Assembly (NCBI RefSeq): GCF_004403945.1
Contig: NZ_SOHM01000034.1
Span: forward strand, 62,001 to 126,000
Direction of reading: 5' to 3'
DNA: 64,000 bases
Source: Cryobacterium lactosi
Lineage (GTDB): Bacteria > Actinomycetota > Actinomycetes > Actinomycetales > Microbacteriaceae
Numbering within the stretch: position 1 is the first letter of the stretch; each line of letters starts with the position of its first letter. Made by a program: the position numbers and the translations under genes. Shown one piece after another: positions 7,337-14,462 of this stretch. The notes below the pieces were generated by a model that was not told the DNA's origin, made no database searches, and saw nothing but the letters and a program-made list of their open reading frames with translations.

Positions 7337-8002
7337 ATGGACAATCTCACCGATGCCGAGCAAGACGCGTTGGATTCGGCGTTAGATCGCTCGAGGGCGA
7401 TGCTTACAGAACCGGACGACCTGCACACTGAGGTCCAGACGATGCTTCACCAGTTGGAGGATCTCCCTCAAGGTCACAGGGCTCGCACTGGTCGGATGCG
7501 CCGCGTGGTCTCGGTCTTCGCGCTGAGCGCCCTACTGGTCGGCGGCGGTGTCAGTGCGGCGGCAGCGTCTGGTCTGTGGTCGTGGTGGGCGGACGACCCA
7601 GATCTCTCATACGAGTTCACCCTTCCTTCTGGCGCCAGCTGCGAAGTCCGCTATGGGCTGATGTCGACCAACCCCGGGACCGCGCCAGTAGACAGCACGA
7701 ATCTCGATGCAGGACTCGCTGAATGGCTGACCACCAACGACGTTCTCTCGCTTGCTGACGTGGCCGGCGCCGTGACGGCGTTAAAGACAGGCGAAGTAGA
7801 GTTCTTCGCCGTGCACTTTGACGACGACGGCACCGTGACCAAGGAAGCTGTGCGTCCCGATGAGAGCCTGGACGCCGACAAGTTTTACGCTACCGCGGTG
7901 GAATACGCTGTCGCCGAGGTAATTAACCTGGAAGTAGCTGCGCGCCATCTACCGGGCATCGCCTACGGCACCGAAAGCGCGTGCGGCGGAGTCATACAGT
8001 GA
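7337..8002 (+). CDS. Membrane protein coupled to an ECF sigma factor; putative anti-sigma partner
   Basis: 221 residues. An acidic, probably cytoplasmic N-terminal part of about 55 residues comes first, then a transmembrane segment near 58-75 (VVSVFALSALLVGGGVSAAA). An extracytoplasmic domain follows with two cysteines (ASCEVRYG and SACGGVIQ). No ZAS zinc motif (HxxxCxxC) is seen. Its stop overlaps the GTG start of the sigma factor gene (GTGA), so translation is coupled. That, and the anti-sigma-like topology, suggests the sigma factor's partner, but the order is the reverse of the usual sigma-first layout. The start is supported by AGAGGA. Anti-sigma function is inferred only from context. 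Confidence 0.6.
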   Translation: MDNLTDAEQDALDSALDRSRAMLTEPDDLHTEVQTMLHQLEDLPQGHRARTGRMRRVVSVFALSALLVGGGVSAAAASGLWSWWADDPDLSYEFTLPSGASCEVRYGLMSTNPGTAPVDSTNLDAGLAEWLTTNDVLSLADVAGAVTALKTGEVEFFAVHFDDDGTVTKEAVRPDESLDADKFYATAVEYAVAEVINLEVAARHLPGIAYGTESACGGVIQ

Positions 8003-8511
8003 CACAGTCTGCTCGACACCTGACCGAAGTTTTAGAGCGAGAGTCGGCAGATTTGCTGCGCTACTTTCGTCGCCGTGTCGCCCTGGAGGACGCTGCTGAC
8101 CTGCTGGCGGAGACCGGTATGACTGCCTGGCGTCGAGCGGATGACCTCCCCTCTGATAGTGAGGGAGCGCGTCGGTGGCTGTTCACTGTCGCACGCAACA
8201 CCTTCCTCAACTATCAGCGTGGGCAGCAACGACGACTGGCGCTCGCTAGCCGTGTACGTGCAGTCCTGACCCGCGCGGATCATGTCTCTCCGTCCGCGGA
8301 TGACGGGATAGAAGTGCGCGACGCGATCAGTCGACTGCCTCCTGAGCTAGCGGAACTCGTCCGACTCATTCATTGGGACGGGTTCACCATCGCTGAAGCT
8401 GCTGAGATCATCGGCATGTCGGATACGACCGCGCGGACGCGATATCAGCGCGCCCGCGCTGAACTGCGCGCGACGCTGTCGGCAACAATCAACACCAAGT
8501 CGTCAATCTGA
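7999..8511 (+). CDS. ECF-type RNA polymerase sigma factor
   Basis: 170 residues from a GTG overlapping the upstream stop, in place of an in-frame ATG at 7981 inside the upstream gene. Region 2 spans about residues 12-80 (LLRYFRRRV, DAADLLAETGMTAWRRADDL, RRWLFTVARNTFLNYQRGQQ). Region 4 spans about 105-157 (AISRLPPELAELVRLIHWDG, then helix-turn-helix FTIAEAAEIIGMSDTTARTR). This is the standard minimal ECF layout: it would guide RNA polymerase to a small regulon, often including its own promoter. Translational coupling to the membrane protein at 7337 points to a membrane-signal-controlled pair. Confidence 0.85.
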   Translation: MTQSARHLTEVLERESADLLRYFRRRVALEDAADLLAETGMTAWRRADDLPSDSEGARRWLFTVARNTFLNYQRGQQRRLALASRVRAVLTRADHVSPSADDGIEVRDAISRLPPELAELVRLIHWDGFTIAEAAEIIGMSDTTARTRYQRARAELRATLSATINTKSSI

Positions 8512-8655
8512 TGCGATTCGGTAGCGGCGACAATTTGAAGGTCGGATGAGGGCTGGTTGGGAGGAAGCGGGCGGATCACCCACACCGCCAGCCCTGGATC
8601 GTCGCGTTCCGGTCTCTACCACCTGCCAGGCGTCGAGTTGGAAGGCGATCTCCTT

Positions 8656-8700
8656 GGCCTCGTATCCCATGGGGGTCTGAGGCACTTCGGTTACAAGGCG
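8656..8700 (+). repeat. R7, 45-bp recombination-site-like repeat
   Basis: GGCCTCGTATCCCA, TGGGGGTCTGAGGCA (one extra base), spacer CTTC, GGTTACAAGGCG. It is the most degenerate third half-site in the set, but the layout is unmistakable. It lies between the convergent sigma-factor and lipoprotein genes. Confidence 0.8.
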
Positions 8701-8756
8701 CGCACGTGGATGGGTGGGTTGCCGCTCCCTACATGAGTGTTCGGAGATGGGCCTTA

Positions 8757-9209
8757 TTAGCCTCGAGGCGGGGTGAGCGTTCGTACCGTGCCAGGACCTA
8801 GATCCACCGTGATGTCTGAGGCAGGATCGAGGCCAGGCGGTGGACGGAGTTCATATGTCTGAGCAGACATGTCTGCCGTGCAGAAGAACCCACCTGTCTG
8901 CTCGATCTCGACCTCAAGCTCTGTTGGTGAAGTGACCTCTACCGACGTCGGCGCATTTGGGCACGAGGAGCTCCCGAAGGTCACCAGGGCTAAGCCCTCG
9001 CCCCTTTCAATCCAATAAATCGCCGGGTCCCAGTCGACAAAGTCACCAGGCCAGACCTCCACGGGGCTGCCTCGATAGGTGGTCTCGTAGACTCTGGTAC
9101 CCGAGCAGGCGACTAGCCCTCCAAGAACAAGCACGAACCCCAGTCCTAAGAACGTCAGGATGGCATGTCTACGAAACGGTCGATCTGGACGGACAGTCTT
9201 CGTTCGCAT
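8757..9209 (-). CDS. Putative lipoprotein (150 aa)
   Basis: From the ATG at 9209 the product starts MRTKTVRPDRPFRRHAILTF. A hydrophobic core (LGLGFVLVLGGL) and a lipobox ending LVAC follow, with the lipid-modified Cys near residue 34. The mature part contains VYETTYRGSPVEVWPGDFVD and FGSSSCPNAPTSVEV, and may form a small beta domain. Another ATG at 9221 would add four residues; GGGG six nt upstream favours 9209. The frame stays open much further upstream, but that part lacks signal-peptide logic. No family recognised. It is the only gene between R7 and R8. Confidence 0.6.
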   Translation of the reverse strand: MRTKTVRPDRPFRRHAILTFLGLGFVLVLGGLVACSGTRVYETTYRGSPVEVWPGDFVDWDPAIYWIERGEGLALVTFGSSSCPNAPTSVEVTSPTELEVEIEQTGGFFCTADMSAQTYELRPPPGLDPASDITVDLGPGTVRTLTPPRG

Positions 9210-9485
9210 CGCTTGCCCCATCCCCTCGGCCCATACGTATTCCGAACCATAACGGGTTCCCTCTAATTTCGACCCGAAGTTGCCGAGATGCCGCCCATCG
9301 CCAACGGCATGGTCCCACGACCGAAGCCGCTCAATCACTGAAAATGTCATTGATAGCCCCGTGGTGCAACCTGCGTAGCCCAGGTGTCCTCCGCGCGGAC
9401 CAGTGCCTTCTTTCAGGTCGCCTGAACAACCGAAATAGAGGGGCACGTCATTCGCTAAGGGCGTCAAGGACGCCTGTCATTCATG
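9210..9485. other. No gene seen
   Basis: The upstream extension of the lipoprotein frame and an opposite-strand frame both read as unstructured Arg/Gly-rich sequence. No R-type repeat until R8. Confidence 0.4.
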
Positions 9486-9529
9486 TGTCTCGAAACCCTA
9501 CGGATATGAGACGTCTCACGGCTGTGACC
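9486..9529 (+). repeat. R8, 28-bp core site next to the recombinase gene
   Basis: TGTCTCGAAACCCT and ACGGATATGAGACG form the 28-bp core (9486-9513, centre T/A). The third half-site position (ACGGCTGTGACC, 9518-9529) is degenerate. Position upstream of a resolvase-type gene matches where res sites usually lie. Confidence 0.75.
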
Positions 9530-9581
9530 GGCAGTTTCTCAGATCCCCGGTGATTTCCCGAGTCAGCGATTCGCACAACTA

Positions 9582-9633
9582 CGTCGCATAACGTTCTTCC
9601 TGGATTACAGTGCGCATCGTTAGTTATGAGACA
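9582..9633 (+). promoter_or_regulatory. Inverted half-sites flanking the recombinase promoter
   Basis: CGTCGCATAACG (9582-9593) and GTTATGAGACA (9623-9633) are inverted copies of the R half-site (TGTCTCGTAAC type). They lie on either side of a promoter-like TACAGT (9607-9612) and end 13 bp before the GTG start. This resembles res subsites II/III, through which resolvases repress their own gene. Confidence 0.6.
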
Positions 9634-9646
9634 ACGGAGGAGTGCC

Positions 9647-10276
9647 GTGATCAAGCTGATCGGCTACGCGCGAATTTCGGTTCGGCAGCAAGCTGCGGAC
9701 GGACAGCGGGCCGAGCTTCTAGCGGCGGGTGTGCGGCGTGACGACCTATATATCGATGAGGGGAGTTCCGGCGCTCGTGCAGGTCGGCCTCAGCTTGACC
9801 TCGCACTCACTGCGCTTGAGCCTGGCGACACATTCGTGATCGCGACCTTGGATCGGCTGGGTCAGTCGACGCAGAACGTTATTGCGCTCGCCGAGAGGCT
9901 TAGCGGCCGCGGCGTTGAACTTCGTGTTCTCGATCTGGGCGGCGGAGAGGTTGACACCGCGACACCGACGGGAGCCATGCTGTTCACGGTTATGGCTGCT
10001 CTCGGGCAGATGGAACACGACATCAAGCGTGAGCGCGTGCTCGACTCGATCGATAGACGCCGAAAGGCCGGCAAGAACCTGGGTGGCCGTCCACGAAGAA
10101 TCACCAACCGACAGATCCGGAACGCCAACAAACTCATTGAAGCCGGAGAACCAACGGCACAGGTTGCACGCGACTTCGGAATGTCCCGCGCTACGTTCTA
10201 CCGCCGGGCCCGCGCGCTGGGACTGATGCCAGATCAAGCTGGTGACGAGACCTCGGAAAGCGAGGGTGCTAGCTGA
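9647..10276 (+). CDS. Small serine recombinase (resolvase/invertase family)
   Basis: 209 residues from a GTG with GGAGGAG just upstream; an earlier ATG at 9626 lies before that ribosome-binding site. The N-terminal catalytic domain has GYARIS with nucleophile Ser11, then IATLDRLGQSTQNV, and the long E-helix region AALGQMEHDIKRERVLDSID. The C-terminal DNA-binding part is GGRPRRITNRQIRNANKLI with the helix-turn-helix VARDFGMSRATFYRRARAL. This is the Tn3/gamma-delta resolvase layout, not a large serine integrase. No transposase gene accompanies it. It lies between R8 and the tRNA-Arg gene, and its promoter is flanked by the same half-sites as R1-R8, so it is the natural candidate to act on those repeats. 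Confidence 0.9.
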   Translation: MIKLIGYARISVRQQAADGQRAELLAAGVRRDDLYIDEGSSGARAGRPQLDLALTALEPGDTFVIATLDRLGQSTQNVIALAERLSGRGVELRVLDLGGGEVDTATPTGAMLFTVMAALGQMEHDIKRERVLDSIDRRRKAGKNLGGRPRRITNRQIRNANKLIEAGEPTAQVARDFGMSRATFYRRARALGLMPDQAGDETSESEGAS

Positions 10277-10335
10277 CGAGCACGGAGCGCGGACAGGGGA
10301 TGGTCCGAACTGGGCGGCAAGAGTCCGGACCAGCG

Positions 10336-10347
10336 TGTCACGTGACA
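10336..10347 (+). other. 12-bp palindrome abutting the tRNA-Arg 3' end
   Basis: TGTCACGTGACA, perfect palindrome, four bases from the tRNA 3' end. Its first four bases match the R half-site. It is at the apparent junction between accessory and core DNA and may be an attachment-site remnant. Confidence 0.3.
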
Positions 10348-10351
10348 AGAG

Positions 10352-10423
10352 TGCCCCCAGGCAGATTCGAACTGCCGCCCCTGCCTCCGGAGGGCAGTGC
10401 TCTATCCCCTGAGCTATGGGGGC
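10352..10423 (-). tRNA. tRNA-Arg (CCG)
   Basis: A 72-nt cloverleaf can be folded by hand. The acceptor stem is GCCCCCA/TGGGGGC with discriminator A, the D stem GCTC/GAGC, and the anticodon stem CTGCC/GGCAG with loop CTCCGGA (anticodon CCG, reading CGG). The variable loop has 4 nt and the T arm is GGCAG-TTCGAAT-CTGCC. CCA is not encoded. The 3' end faces the accessory region, the usual orientation for tRNA-targeted islands. Confidence 0.93.
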
Positions 10424-10498
10424 CCAGGAACCTCTAGGTTAGCATCCCTGGGCGGACGACTTTGCGCCGATGATGGTGCTGGCGTCGAACCGCGTGGG

Positions 10499-11953
10499 TC
10501 AGAACGGGGGAGGAGTGTCGGTGCTGCCTTGCTGCGGTGGGGAGGGTGCCGGGCTGATCGGGGTAGGCGACGTGCTGTCGTAGGTGGTGGGGGCGTTGGC
10601 GGTGGCGGGGTCGTAGGTGGCCGGGTCGGTGTTGGCGGGGGCGGAGGTGTATTTTCTGCTGCTGGGGGTGGTCCAGGTGAGGGTGCCGCCGGGGCCTTGG
10701 TTGGTGGTGAAGCTGGATTGGTGTTTGAGCCGGTGGCAGGGTGTGCAGAGGTGCACGAGGTTGTCCACGTCGGTGGGTCCGCCGGTGTTCCAGGGCCTGG
10801 TGTGGTCGATTTCGCTGAGGGTGGCGCGGCGGGTGCAGCCGATGCCTTGGCAGGTTCGGTCGCGGGCGTCGAGGTAGCGGCGCATGTCCGCCGGCGGGGT
10901 GTATTGCTCGCGGCCCATGCTGAGCCGGCAGCCGGTCTCGGGGTGGGTGAGGATCCGACTCCAGCTGGTCGCGGTGCCGGCGATGCGGCGGGCGGTCTCG
11001 GGGTCGATCGGGCCGTAGCCCTCGAGGATCGCGGGTTCATCGCTGCGACCCAGCAGCGTCAGTGCGGGGACGGTGAGGTGCACGGTGCCGCGGATGCCGT
11101 GTCCGAGCCCGGCCGGGCCGACGCCGTCTAGGAGTAGGTCGCGGTAGGCGTCCGCGCGGCGCTGGTCCTTGGTGCGGGCAGTGCCGCTGCCGGAAGGGCC
11201 GCTGCTGGTCGGGTCAGCGCCGGGTGCCGAGGCCTCGGCGCGCTCGTCGGTGTCGAGGGTGGTGGCGATGCGGCTGAGCCGGTCGTAGATCGCCTGGGCG
11301 TCCTCGGCTTTCAAGTAGGCGTTCAGCCACGCCATGCCGTCGGCGTCGGGCCGCAGTACCAGCCTTCGTGTGACGAAGCCGGCGTCCGCGCGGGTCTGCA
11401 GGGGCACCGGGTGCATCCGCTCCAGGATCCGGCCGGCGACCCGGGCGAACTGGGTGGAGGTGAGTTTCTCCGCTGCGGGCAGCACCTTCGCTTCGAACGC
11501 GGGCAGGATCTCCTCGGGCGCCCCGTCGGTGAGATCGAGCATCTTCAGCGCGTGCCCCCAGGTGATGCTGCCGCGAGCCAACGCGGCGTGGAACTGGGGT
11601 AGTTGGTCGGTGAGGCGGACGGCGTTGAACACCATGATCCCCGCCGTGCTCGCCTTCAACCGCAACGCCCCCGCGGCTTCGGCGGCCATGCACCGGCGGG
11701 CCAATTCCTCGTCGTCCCAGGCGGGGCCGTGCGCGCCGGTATCGGGGTCGTTCCGGCCGGACTCGACCGGGTCACCGCAGAGGCCCGCGATGATCCGCGG
11801 GTCGTGGCCGAGCCGATCCAGCTCGGCCAACAGCCGGGTGCGCTCCGCAAAGCCGGCGGCGATCACCTTCTCGTTGGCGATCAGCGGGTCGATCACCGCA
11901 CCGATCGCCGCCGCTATCGGGTCTACTCCGGGTGTGGCATCTGAGGTGGCCAT
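10499..11953 (-). CDS. DUF222 / HNH endonuclease-signature protein (13E12 repeat family)
   Basis: 484 residues. The DUF222 region covers about 1-330 (ELDRLGHDPRIIAGLCGDPV, ALKMLDLTDGAPEEIL, RADAGFVTRRLVLRPDADGM). The HNH motif follows at about 375-420 (CTRRATLSEIDHTRPWNTGG, DNLVHLCTPCHRLKH). The tail after about 420 is Pro/Thr/Ser-rich and probably disordered. This family is multicopy in many actinobacteria and often linked to mobile DNA. Its biochemical role is unproven; an HNH nuclease activity is plausible since the His and Cys residues are intact. It sits on the core-side edge of the tRNA-Arg gene. Confidence 0.85.
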   Translation of the reverse strand: MATSDATPGVDPIAAAIGAVIDPLIANEKVIAAGFAERTRLLAELDRLGHDPRIIAGLCGDPVESGRNDPDTGAHGPAWDDEELARRCMAAEAAGALRLKASTAGIMVFNAVRLTDQLPQFHAALARGSITWGHALKMLDLTDGAPEEILPAFEAKVLPAAEKLTSTQFARVAGRILERMHPVPLQTRADAGFVTRRLVLRPDADGMAWLNAYLKAEDAQAIYDRLSRIATTLDTDERAEASAPGADPTSSGPSGSGTARTKDQRRADAYRDLLLDGVGPAGLGHGIRGTVHLTVPALTLLGRSDEPAILEGYGPIDPETARRIAGTATSWSRILTHPETGCRLSMGREQYTPPADMRRYLDARDRTCQGIGCTRRATLSEIDHTRPWNTGGPTDVDNLVHLCTPCHRLKHQSSFTTNQGPGGTLTWTTPSSRKYTSAPANTDPATYDPATANAPTTYDSTSPTPISPAPSPPQQGSTDTPPPF

Positions 11954-12026
11954 AGCGACAGTGAATCACCCGCCACCGACATTCCCAGGCCCGAAAAGAC
12001 ACCTGTGGGAAAGCACTTGAATACTC

Positions 12027-12043
12027 GCCTGTGGAGGAGGGGC
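12027..12043 (+). repeat. 17-bp intergenic repeat, copy 1
   Basis: GCCTGTGGAGGAGGGGC, identical to 42256-42272. Both copies are in intergenic DNA. Confidence 0.4.
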
Positions 12044-12061
12044 GCGCCCTTCCGAGTGCCG

Positions 12062-12703
12062 CTACAGGTTGCCGAGAACAGTGCCCATGATGCGCTCGGC
12101 GTCGCCGGGCTCGATCATGGTGGGCGACGTGACGGCCACCCAGTAACCGCCGGTGAAGACCTGGGCGGTTCCGGTGGCGGCGCTGAAGTAGCCCTCCACA
12201 TCGGGAGCGCTGCCGTAGGTCGGCACGATGTCGCCGCTGGCCAGGGCTGCATCCTTCAGAGTGTTGGCGAGAGTGTCGTTCGGCATCGCCAGCGACACCT
12301 CGATGACCTCGCCGCTGGACTGGTTGAGCCAGCCGCACGAGATGCCGTTGTATTCGGTCGCGGTCAGGGCCGCTTCACTAGACGCGGAGTAATCCGGGTC
12401 GACACCCACATTGGGATTGAGGTTGTACACGTCGTCGGCCGTCAGTACCTGGTCGCAGCTCTTGTCCACAGCGGTGCCTTCGGCGACCGGCGCGGGGGTG
12501 GCCGTGGCGGTGGGCTCCGCGGTGGCGGAGGGCTCGGACGTAGCCGTGCCGGAGGGCTTAGCGGTGGCCGACGCGGTGGGCTCGGTGTCGCCAGCCGGTG
12601 CGCATCCAGCCAGGGCCATCAACACGAGCGAAGCGCCCGTGAGGGCGAGAGCGGCGCGCAGTCGGCGGCCGTTGGCGAACGAGGACGAGCTGGAGTGGGT
12701 CAC
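12062..12703 (-). CDS. Putative lipoprotein with Thr/Ala-rich linker
   Basis: 213 residues. Signal peptide: basic start (NGRRLR), hydrophobic core (AALALTGASLVLMAL) and lipobox LAGC (Cys near residue 34). A low-complexity linker rich in Thr, Ala, Ser and Pro (about 38-75) follows. The folded C-terminal domain has a likely disulfide (DKSCDQVL and GISCGWLN). Its layout resembles DUF3558-type actinobacterial lipoproteins, but I cannot confirm that family. The start is GTG at 12703. Minus-strand TAAGGT lies six nt upstream, so the transcript may be leaderless. It is divergent from argS. Confidence 0.7.
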   Translation of the reverse strand: MTHSSSSSFANGRRLRAALALTGASLVLMALAGCAPAGDTEPTASATAKPSGTATSEPSATAEPTATATPAPVAEGTAVDKSCDQVLTADDVYNLNPNVGVDPDYSASSEAALTATEYNGISCGWLNQSSGEVIEVSLAMPNDTLANTLKDAALASGDIVPTYGSAPDVEGYFSAATGTAQVFTGGYWVAVTSPTMIEPGDAERIMGTVLGNL

Positions 12704-12714
12704 GGGTTGACCTT

Positions 12715-12744
12715 ACCAACTGGGACGCCACCAACTGGGACGCC
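12715..12744 (+). repeat. Two perfect 15-bp tandem units in the argS promoter region
   Basis: ACCAACTGGGACGCC is repeated head to tail without a mismatch. It lies between TTGACC (12707-12712) and the argS -10-like TAAGCT, and so lengthens that interval by 15 bp. Confidence 0.85.
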
Positions 12745-12747
12745 GGG

Positions 12748-12753
12748 TAAGCT
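12748..12753 (+). promoter_or_regulatory. Putative -10 of argS (leaderless)
   Basis: TAAGCT eight nt before the GTG at 12762. If it is the -10, the alternative TTG start at 12753 would not be transcribed. Confidence 0.4.
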
Positions 12754-12761
12754 TGTTCGCC

Positions 12762-14438
12762 GTGACCCCTGCCGAACTTTCCCAGTCCCTTCTCGACCTC
12801 GTCAACTCTTTGGTCGAGCGCCGACGTGGCGAGGGCGCGGAGATCGCCGACCTCGGCCTGAGCGTGGCCGATATGTCGCTGGAGCGTCCGCGCAACCGTG
12901 ACCACGGCGACTGGGCTTCGAGCGTCGCCATGAAGATCGCCAAGCCGCTGGGCACCAACCCGCGCGCCGTCGCCGCCGAACTCGCCACGGGCCTCGAGGC
13001 CATGCCCGAGATCGCCTCCGTGGAAATCGCCGGCCCCGGCTTCATCAACATCCGCCTCGAGGCATCCGCCGCTGGAGCCTTGGCGCAGACCATCGTCAAC
13101 GCCGGCCCGGCCTACGGCACCGGCCACATGTACGACGGCATCAAGATCAACCTCGAGTTCGTCTCGGCCAACCCCACCGGCCCCATCCACATGGGCGGCG
13201 TGCGCTGGGCCGCTGTGGGCGACAGCCTCGCCCGCGTGCTCAAGGCCGAGGGCGCGGATGTGACGCGCGAGTACTACTTCAACGACCACGGTTCGCAGAT
13301 CGACAGGTTCGCCCGCAGTGTGCTGGCCGCCTACCTCGGCGAGCCCACCCCCGAGGACGGCTACGGCGGAGCGTACATCGGTGAGATCGCCAACAAGGTT
13401 GTCGAGATCCACGACGGCGACATCGCCAGCCTGCCCCGCGACGAACAGCAGGAGATCTTCCGCTCCATAGGCGTCGACCTCATGTTCACCGAGATCAAAG
13501 AGAAGCTGCACGGCTTCGGCGTCGACTTCGACGTCTTCTTCCACGAAGACTCGCTGCACGAATCCGGCGCCGTCGACCGCGCCATCGCGCGTCTGCGCGA
13601 ACTCGGCCACATCTTCGAAGCGGATGGCGCCATCTGGCTGCGCACCTCCACCTTCGGCGACGACCGCGACCGCGTCATCATCCGTTCCAACGGCGAACCG
13701 GCCTACATCTCCGGCGACCTGGGCTACTACCTCAACAAGCGTGAACGCGGCTTCGACCAGAACCTGATCATGCTCGGCGCCGACCACCACGGTTACATCG
13801 GCCGCATGATGGCCATGGTCGAGGCGTTCGGTGACGTGCCCGGCGTCAACCTGCAGATCCTGATCGGCCAGATGGTCAACCTGCTCAAGGACGGCGAGCC
13901 CGTGCGGATGTCCAAGCGCAACGGCACCATCGTGACCCTCGACGACCTCGTCGACGCCGTCGGCGTGGACGCCGGCCGCTATTCGCTGGTGCGCTCATCG
14001 AGCGACTCGCAGCTGGACATCGACCTGGACCTGCTCGGCAAGCGCACCAACGAGAACCCGGTGTTCTACGTGCAGTACGCGCACGCCCGCACCTGCTCGG
14101 TGAGCCGCAACGCCGTCGACTCCGGCGTGGACCGCAGCGCCTTCGCTCCCGAACTGCTCACCCACGACAGCGAATCCGCCCTGCTGGGCGTGCTGCAGGA
14201 GTACCCGCGCGTGGTGGCCCAGGCCGCGGAACTGCGCGAACCCCACCGCATCGCCCGCTACATCGAAGAGGTCGCCGGCTACTACCACCGCTGGTACGAC
14301 AACTGCCGGGTCATCCCGCTGGGCGAGGAGCCGGTCACCGACCTGCACCGCACCCGCCTGTGGCTGAACGACGCCACCGGCCAGGTCATCCGCAACGGCC
14401 TCGGCCTGCTCGGCGTCTCGGCGCCGGAGCGCATGTAA
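12762..14438 (+). CDS. argS: Arginyl-tRNA synthetase
   Basis: Class I aminoacyl-tRNA synthetase charging tRNA-Arg with arginine; 558 residues, normal for bacterial ArgRS. The HIGH-type signature is [10 protein letters not shown] (from about residue 137) and the KMSKS-type signature is VRMSKRNG (from about residue 381). The C-terminal anticodon-binding domain begins [18 protein letters not shown] and includes the conserved [10 protein letters not shown] region near the end. The GTG start is preferred over TTG at 12753, since a -10-like hexamer overlaps that TTG. The argS-lysA neighbourhood is classic for actinobacteria. Confidence 0.97.
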   Translation: MTPAELSQSLLDLVNSLVERRRGEGAEIADLGLSVADMSLERPRNRDHGDWASSVAMKIAKPLGTNPRAVAAELATGLEAMPEIASVEIAGPGFINIRLEASAAGALAQTIVNAGPAYGTGHMYDGIKINLEFVSANPTGPIHMGGVRWAAVGDSLARVLKAEGADVTREYYFNDHGSQIDRFARSVLAAYLGEPTPEDGYGGAYIGEIANKVVEIHDGDIASLPRDEQQEIFRSIGVDLMFTEIKEKLHGFGVDFDVFFHEDSLHESGAVDRAIARLRELGHIFEADGAIWLRTSTFGDDRDRVIIRSNGEPAYISGDLGYYLNKRERGFDQNLIMLGADHHGYIGRMMAMVEAFGDVPGVNLQILIGQMVNLLKDGEPVRMSKRNGTIVTLDDLVDAVGVDAGRYSLVRSSSDSQLDIDLDLLGKRTNENPVFYVQYAHARTCSVSRNAVDSGVDRSAFAPELLTHDSESALLGVLQEYPRVVAQAAELREPHRIARYIEEVAGYYHRWYDNCRVIPLGEEPVTDLHRTRLWLNDATGQVIRNGLGLLGVSAPERM

Positions 14439-14462
14439 GCAGTCGCCCGCTTGACTGCCACG

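Noticed and set aside
508-8700. R1-R8 as a CRISPR array
   Set aside because: Intervals are hundreds to thousands of bases, contain genes, and there are no short uniform spacers or cas genes.
508-8700. R1-R8 as transposon ends
   Set aside because: No transposase gene, no target duplications seen, and copies are direct repeats with a shared internal palindrome rather than inverted ends of one element.
10397-11131. Gly/Val-rich frame antisense to the DUF222/HNH gene
   Set aside because: It starts in the tRNA region and is the complement of Pro/Thr-rich codons.
12558-13790. 410-codon frame antisense to argS
   Set aside because: Shadow of high-GC coding sequence; composition rich in Val, Asp, Gly, Ala and Arg, no domains.
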